DNA of 24,726 nt from the IMG/VR virus record IMGVR_UViG_3300041407_000158, positions 1 through 24,726 of that record. The stretch is one strand, 5' to 3'. Origin of the DNA: a virus. The notes under the pieces were generated by a model, which worked only from the letters and a program-made list of their open reading frames with translations, was not told the DNA's origin and made no database searches. A program made the position numbers and the translations under genes. The first letter of the stretch is position 1. Every line of letters starts with the position of its first letter. Shown here piece by piece: positions 20,299 to 24,726 of the stretch.

Positions 20299-20649
20299 AT
20301 GTCCAGGACCAACCACGGCACCGTTGAAGTCACCGTCGGCGATGAAACCTTCACCCTGAAGCCGACCTTAAAAGCCATGAAAGCGATCGAAGCACGCCAT
20401 GGCGGGATTCTGCCGGCCATGCAGTCTGTCGGTTCCGCGAACCTGTCCACGATCTGCTTCATTATCGCGGTGGGCGCGGGCGTTAACTTGGCCAAGAAGG
20501 GTGCCATCGATCCAATCGAAGAGGCTGTATTCGAAGCTGGCCTGAACGATGTTGGCGCTCAGGTCATCCCTTACCTCAACGGTTTCTTGAATCCGGCCGG
20601 CAAGAGCGAAGCCGAACTGGAAGCGCAGGATAAGTCGGGAAACGAGTAA
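20299..20649 (+). CDS. Tail assembly chaperone, short form (G)
   Basis: A 116-residue chaperone (GTA-gp10-like) that binds the tape measure during tail assembly. Marks: VTVGDETFTLKPTLKAMKAI, EARHGGILPAM and FIIAVGAGVNL. The stop lies just after a GGGAAAC slippery site (20637-20643), from which a fraction of ribosomes shift into the T frame. The preceding 74-bp gap contains the tube-gene hairpin. Confidence 0.88.
   Translation: MSRTNHGTVEVTVGDETFTLKPTLKAMKAIEARHGGILPAMQSVGSANLSTICFIIAVGAGVNLAKKGAIDPIEEAVFEAGLNDVGAQVIPYLNGFLNPAGKSEAELEAQDKSGNE
20637..20643 (+). promoter_or_regulatory. Minus-one slippery heptamer
   Basis: G_GGA_AAC in the G reading frame (codons GGA at 20638 and AAC at 20641), fitting the X_XXY_YYZ rule, six codons or fewer from the G stop. 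A minus-one slip opens the T frame, which then has no stop until 20903. Confidence 0.85.
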
Positions 20650-20903
20650 AGCGGGATCCCGATCTCAGCGTAGTCGATGAGCTATTCAATATAGCGACCG
20701 GCTGGCTAGGATGGTCGCCAAGCGAGGCATGGAACGCCTGCGTGGTTGAAATCGTCATGGCGTGGGATTCGAAACGCCAGTTCCTGATAGATACCAATCC
20801 ATTCGGCGGGAGCGGCGACAAGGACAAGCCATCGAAAACGGCCGTGGCCAAGGAGGCTCGAATGGGGTTCCGGGTGGCGGCGATGGGCAGGAAGAAAGAC
20901 TAA
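20643..20903 (+). CDS. Tail assembly chaperone, frameshifted extension (T of GT)
   Basis: This frame is read only after the minus-one slip at 20643, giving a GT fusion of 201 residues (115 from G plus 86). It has no start of its own. Family marks are VVDELFNIATGWLGWSPSEA, WNACVVEIVMAWDSKR and the terminal ARMGFRVAAMGRKKD. In lambda the ratio of G to GT is essential for loading tail tube subunits onto the tape measure; the same is expected here. Confidence 0.87.
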   Translation, partial: RVKRDPDLSVVDELFNIATGWLGWSPSEAWNACVVEIVMAWDSKRQFLIDTNPFGGSGDKDKPSKTAVAKEARMGFRVAAMGRKKD

Positions 20904-20919
20904 ACACCGATTTACCAGG

Positions 20920-20941
20920 ACCGCCTTGTGCGGTTTTTTTT
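20920..20941 (+). terminator. Intrinsic terminator between GT and tape measure
   Basis: ACCGC, loop CTTGT, GCGGT, then an unbroken run of eight T. The stem is short (5 bp) but the T-run is strong. It would reduce or, without antitermination, stop transcription before the tape-measure gene. Confidence 0.65.
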
Positions 20942-20957
20942 CGCCTGGAGAAAAGCA

Positions 20958-23900
20958 ATGGCTGACGCCGACGTACAAGGCATGTTGATTCGCATCGAGG
21001 CGACCACGGCGCAGCTTCGTCAGGAGATCGCGCGCGGTGAAGCCGCTGTCGCGCAGTCAGCCGGGAAAATGGATGCCAGCCTGGGTCGCATCGACACTGC
21101 ATTTGATCGCGCAGGATCGAGCGCCGAGAGCGCGGCTGGTCTGATTAAAAATGCTTTGGGCGCAGCGATTGGCGCAGCCTCCATCGGCACAATAATCAAA
21201 ACCGCCGACTCGTATTCGCAGATGTCCGACCGTATCGGCATGGCTACCAAGAGCTTCGGCGAATACAGCACTGTTCAAGAGCGTTTGCTGGCGACTGCAA
21301 ACCGCACCTACCGTCCGCTTGAAGAGGCTCAAGAACTCTACATCCGTACGTCTGATAGCCTTCGCTCGATGGGCCTCAGTGCAAACCAATCCATGGACGT
21401 CATGGATAGCTTCAGCTATTTGCTGGTGACGAACTCGACATCGGCGGACAAGGCTAGCTCTGCCATTGATGCTTATTCCAAATCGCTGCAAACCGGCAAG
21501 ATCGATGCCGATTCCTGGCAGGCCATGCTTGCTGCAATGCCTACCATTGTCGACACACTGTCGAAGGCAACCGGCAAATCAGCCGAAGAAATCCGCAACT
21601 TAGGTGCTCAGGGGAAACTGAGCCTCGACACGCTGACTGAGGGGTTACAAAAAAGCGCCGAAGCCAACGGCCTGCTCGCTGACAGCATGGGTGTCGCGGT
21701 GCGTGACGCTTTAGTCGCGCTGAATAATGCCTTCACCGTGTACGTGGGGCAGCTCAACGAGTCCACCGACGGAACCGGCATACTTGCGTCCGGCATATCG
21801 GTTCTGGCCGATAATTTCGGCACCATTGCTGAGGTTGCCGGAGTTGCTGCGGTGGGTGCGCTTGCGGCCTACGCTCGAGGGCTTGCGGGCTCTGTGGCAG
21901 GGTCTGTACTCGCCACGAAAGCAGCTATTGAAGACGCTGTTGCGCGGCGCGCCCAAGCTACCTCGCTGCTGCTTGCGGTCCAGGCTGACCAGCAGAAAGC
22001 TCAAACCGCTGTGTTCCTGGCCCAGAAAGAGGCTGTTGCTGCAAAAGGCACGGCAATGCAGACGCAATTGTCGCTGCAGCTTGCCGAGGCCCGGATGGTC
22101 GAAGCCCGCGCAACGGCCGCAGTGGGGGCTGCGCAGACCGCTATCGTTGGTACCGGCCGTACAATTATGGGGCTGTTGGGTGGTCCTGCCGGCATCGCCA
22201 TGCTTGCCATTGGCGCGGCCACTGCATTTCTCACTCTCCGCGATAACACCGGCGATCTTGAAAAAAAGCTGGGCGACCTTTCAGATCCGATCGACAAACT
22301 CACCAAGAAATTCAACGAGCTTGACCGGGCCACCCAATCTGTAACGCTGCGCGAGTTGCGCAGTACGATCGCCGATGCCCAAGAGGATCTGTCGACCGCC
22401 GCCAACTCGATATCGTTCGAGTTCCAAAGCAGTCTGACCAACGCCGGGCTGGCTGGCGCCTCGGGCTTTATGGCGGGCATTGCTCCATTGCCTGCCGAAT
22501 TTCAGGCCGCCATCGACATCGTAAAAAAGGCATCGGCTGACCAAGCGAGCGGAATGGTTGTTGACTGGAAAGCCGTTGCTGACCAGGTGCGGCAGGTTCC
22601 AGGTGTCACTGTAGAGGTAGCTGACGCGCTGGAGAAAAGTGGCGGTGCAGCGGCAACATCAAATGCTGAGCTTGCCAAGCTAAAGGACACCGTTTCCCAG
22701 CTAACAGGCGAAACCGACGAGCTCACGAGGGCCGAGCGCGAGAATGCTGCAGCAAAGGCGGAAGCCGCTGGTATTGGGCAAAAGTACCTCGAGCAACTAC
22801 AAAAACAACTAGGGGCCGCGCAGGACAAAACCTCGCTAGAGGCTGCCAACAGATTCATCTCCGAAAATACCGACCTCACTGAAGGCATGGTCACTGCCAT
22901 TCGCTCTGCTGCCGCGGCAAAAGACGCGCAGAAGGCCTCGGACGATGCAGCCACCAAGGCAACCAAAAGTGGCACCAGTGCTGTAAAGGAAGCTGCAACG
23001 GAGGCAAAAAGCCAGGCCAAGTCGCTCGCTGATTTAAAAAACCAAGCCGATATCGCCATCGCCTCGGCCACCGGTTTGGCTGCTGCCTACCTGGCTGGCA
23101 CGGACAAGTCCCGTGAATTCAGCCTCCAGCAAAAGGTTGAAGAGGCGCTGCTGAAAACCGGGGCAGCTGCTCGTGCCGAAGTTATCGCCAAGCTCACTGC
23201 CGAGAAGGACGCCCAGGACAGGCTGAACATTAGCAAGTCGGCGTATGACCTTGGCAAAGAAACAGCTGATCTGATTGCCCAGGCCAAAGCCACCCTGATG
23301 GGTGCTGATGCGCTGGCGGCGTACAACGCCCAAAAGTCGCTGACCGTTGCCCTTGCTGGCAAGAACATCGAAGTTGGCAGTAAGGAATATGAGCAGCTGC
23401 TGGCGGCGAATAAAGCCCAACAGGAAGCGGTGAAGATTGCCCAGCAGGCGGCCAATTCTGTCGGGATCATGGATCGCCTGTATCCCGAGGCCAAGCTGCT
23501 CAAGGATTACACCGAGGATCAGAAAGCCCTGAATGCCGCCATGGCGCTCTATCCTGAAAACGCCGCCAACTACCAGTCTGCATTGGTAAAGCTTGGTAGC
23601 GAATATGAAGTAAACCGCAGCAAGGCCACGCTGTGGGGGCAGATGACCGAGGGCGCAATCGATCGTATCGACGAAGCCTTTGCAACTGCTTGGGGCAATA
23701 TCGGCGAAGGCGCGAACAGCCTGTGGGATAACCTGAAGAAAGGCTTCAAGCAGACGCTGGGCGAGATCGCCCACATGCTCACCACCAAGCCACTGCTGGC
23801 GTCGATTAGTAATTGGTTGACCGGCGCAGATAATGGTCAGGGCTTGTCGTCGGTGTGGGGCAAGTTGCTGGGTGGCGCGACCGGCCAGCAAGGCGGAAGC

Positions 23901-24726
23901 GGCGGCATGGCAGGTATGGGCAGCAACCTGGTCTCGATGGGTAAGAGCATTTACCAGGCATACAGCGCGATCACTGGTGTCGGCTCGTCGGTTGCATCGG
24001 GCTACGCCTCAGGCGGTATCAGTGGTGCGCTCTCGGGTGGTGCCAGTTACTACGGCAACATGCTCTCCAGCATCAGCGGCACGCTGTCCAATGGTTTCAC
24101 CAGTCTCGCCTCGACAATCACTGGCACGGCAGCCGTTCAGACGGCAGCCACCATCGGTGCGCAAGGTGCATCCAGCGCGCTTCTATCAGGCGCGGTATCG
24201 CAAGGCGCGACGGCTATCGGCTCGCAGTTCACCACAGGGGTCGCCACGACCACGGCGGCAACTTACGCTGCCGCGGAGGCCGGCGCAGCTGCTACGGCGG
24301 CTTCGCTGGGCGGCCAGATCAGTGCGGCCGTAAGCAGCGCTGCCGCCATGTGGCCGCTTGCGGTCATCATGGGCATGTACCAATCCGGCAAGTTGTACGA
24401 CGCCGGGGTTCGTCCGGATGCTGGTGAAATCATGGACAGCGGCGGCAAGACCGTCCTGGGCAAGGTCGCCATGGCACCAGGCGCGGCGATGTCGGGCTTC
24501 TTCGAAGCGCAAGACAAGGCGCTGAGCAAGGTAGTGGGCGGCAAATGGGCAGCCATTCTCAGCGGTTCAACCCTGCACCAGGCCGTCACCAAGTACGTGG
24601 GCGAAAAGCTGTTCGGCGGTGCCTGGCAGACCAAGAATTCGGGTATCTCCCTGGGCGTAGAGGATGGCCAGCTTGAGGCTCAGCAGTTCATCGACCAGAA
24701 GAAAAAAGGCGGACTGTTCTCAAGCA
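20958..24726 (+). CDS. Tail tape-measure protein (3' end outside window)
   Basis: At least 1256 residues, still open at the window edge; GGAG seven bases before ATG. It sets tail length. N-terminal tape-measure domain about 70-260 (YSQMSDRIGMATKSFGEYST, TNSTSADKASSAIDAYSKSL, WQAMLAAMPTIVDTLSKATG). Hydrophobic stretches near 293-315 and 403-425 (IMGLLGGPAGIAMLAIGAAT) could insert into the host membrane at infection. Long Ala/Lys/Glu coiled coil about 430-880. A lambda H-like segment near 900-955 (WDNLKKGFKQTLGEIAHMLT), then a Gly/Ser/Ala-rich region. Confidence 0.93.
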   Translation, partial: MADADVQGMLIRIEATTAQLRQEIARGEAAVAQSAGKMDASLGRIDTAFDRAGSSAESAAGLIKNALGAAIGAASIGTIIKTADSYSQMSDRIGMATKSFGEYSTVQERLLATANRTYRPLEEAQELYIRTSDSLRSMGLSANQSMDVMDSFSYLLVTNSTSADKASSAIDAYSKSLQTGKIDADSWQAMLAAMPTIVDTLSKATGKSAEEIRNLGAQGKLSLDTLTEGLQKSAEANGLLADSMGVAVRDALVALNNAFTVYVGQLNESTDGTGILASGISVLADNFGTIAEVAGVAAVGALAAYARGLAGSVAGSVLATKAAIEDAVARRAQATSLLLAVQADQQKAQTAVFLAQKEAVAAKGTAMQTQLSLQLAEARMVEARATAAVGAAQTAIVGTGRTIMGLLGGPAGIAMLAIGAATAFLTLRDNTGDLEKKLGDLSDPIDKLTKKFNELDRATQSVTLRELRSTIADAQEDLSTAANSISFEFQSSLTNAGLAGASGFMAGIAPLPAEFQAAIDIVKKASADQASGMVVDWKAVADQVRQVPGVTVEVADALEKSGGAAATSNAELAKLKDTVSQLTGETDELTRAERENAAAKAEAAGIGQKYLEQLQKQLGAAQDKTSLEAANRFISENTDLTEGMVTAIRSAAAAKDAQKASDDAATKATKSGTSAVKEAATEAKSQAKSLADLKNQADIAIASATGLAAAYLAGTDKSREFSLQQKVEEALLKTGAAARAEVIAKLTAEKDAQDRLNISKSAYDLGKETADLIAQAKATLMGADALAAYNAQKSLTVALAGKNIEVGSKEYEQLLAANKAQQEAVKIAQQAANSVGIMDRLYPEAKLLKDYTEDQKALNAAMALYPENAANYQSALVKLGSEYEVNRSKATLWGQMTEGAIDRIDEAFATAWGNIGEGANSLWDNLKKGFKQTLGEIAHMLTTKPLLASISNWLTGADNGQGLSSVWGKLLGGATGQQGGSGGMAGMGSNLVSMGKSIYQAYSAITGVGSSVASGYASGGISGALSGGASYYGNMLSSISGTLSNGFTSLASTITGTAAVQTAATIGAQGASSALLSGAVSQGATAIGSQFTTGVATTTAATYAAAEAGAAATAASLGGQISAAVSSAAAMWPLAVIMGMYQSGKLYDAGVRPDAGEIMDSGGKTVLGKVAMAPGAAMSGFFEAQDKALSKVVGGKWAAILSGSTLHQAVTKYVGEKLFGGAWQTKNSGISLGVEDGQLEAQQFIDQKKKGGLFSS

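Noticed and set aside
23034-23891. 285-codon open frame antisense to the tape measure
   Set aside because: Hydrophobic-looking only because it is the complement of an Ala/Lys/Glu coiled coil.
1-24726. tRNA genes or chromosomal att borders
   Set aside because: No cloverleaf or tRNA 3' end was recognised by eye and no non-phage gene is present.

Overview
The window is most of a temperate tailed phage or prophage with lambda/HK97-like organisation. Codon use and GC-rich composition suggest a Pseudomonas host; this host call is inference from family resemblance, not from a search. No chromosomal gene, tRNA or attachment-site boundary was recognised, so neither end of the element is visible.

Layout. 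(1) 1-4090, minus strand: an accessory block. Reading in the direction of transcription (right to left) it holds a LuxR-type HTH protein with a membrane segment, a 53-residue protein, a TerB-like protein, a small membrane protein and a probable frameshifted small gene that ends at a terminator. Three small hypothetical genes follow, then two DUF1566 (C-type-lectin-like) proteins. The DUF1566 genes share a 101-bp 3' segment whose 11 differences all fall at first or second codon positions, the pattern expected of diversity-generating-retroelement variable repeats. Four 40-42 nt hairpin elements with covarying stems punctuate the LuxR/TerB part. (2) 4091-5547: switch region, with a leader and sigma70-like promoter for the accessory block, an S24 (CI/LexA-type) repressor, a dyad-rich operator over the rightward early promoter, and a Cro-like gene. 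(3) 5548-10729, plus strand: a tightly overlapping early operon of Rha/KilAC antirepressor, an O/DnaT-like replication protein with internal iterons, a P-like helicase loader, two small proteins, a VRR-NUC nuclease, a tyrosine integrase, a zinc-ribbon protein and a possible late regulator. (4) 10730-12193: a late-promoter-like site followed by two terminators, a lambda S-like holin, small membrane proteins, an HNH endonuclease and a candidate cos gap. (5) 12194-24726: late operon of TerS, TerL, portal, U35 protease, HK97-fold capsid, head-tail connectors, tail tube, tail chaperones G/GT expressed through a G_GGA_AAC minus-one frameshift, and a tape-measure protein that runs off the right edge.

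How it works together. The repressor and Cro compete at the operator near 5131-5166 to choose lysogeny or lytic growth. The early operon replicates the genome from an origin probably inside the O-like gene. A late regulator would relieve the terminators at 10806-10879, and perhaps the one at 20920-20941, to express the packaging, head and tail genes. The accessory block has its own promoter and terminators, so it is likely expressed separately from the lytic genes.

Most unusual signals: the paired variable-repeat-like 3' ends of the DUF1566 genes (73-173 and 767-867), whose template and reverse transcriptase would have to lie outside the window, and the family of covarying intercistronic hairpins (2738-4149).
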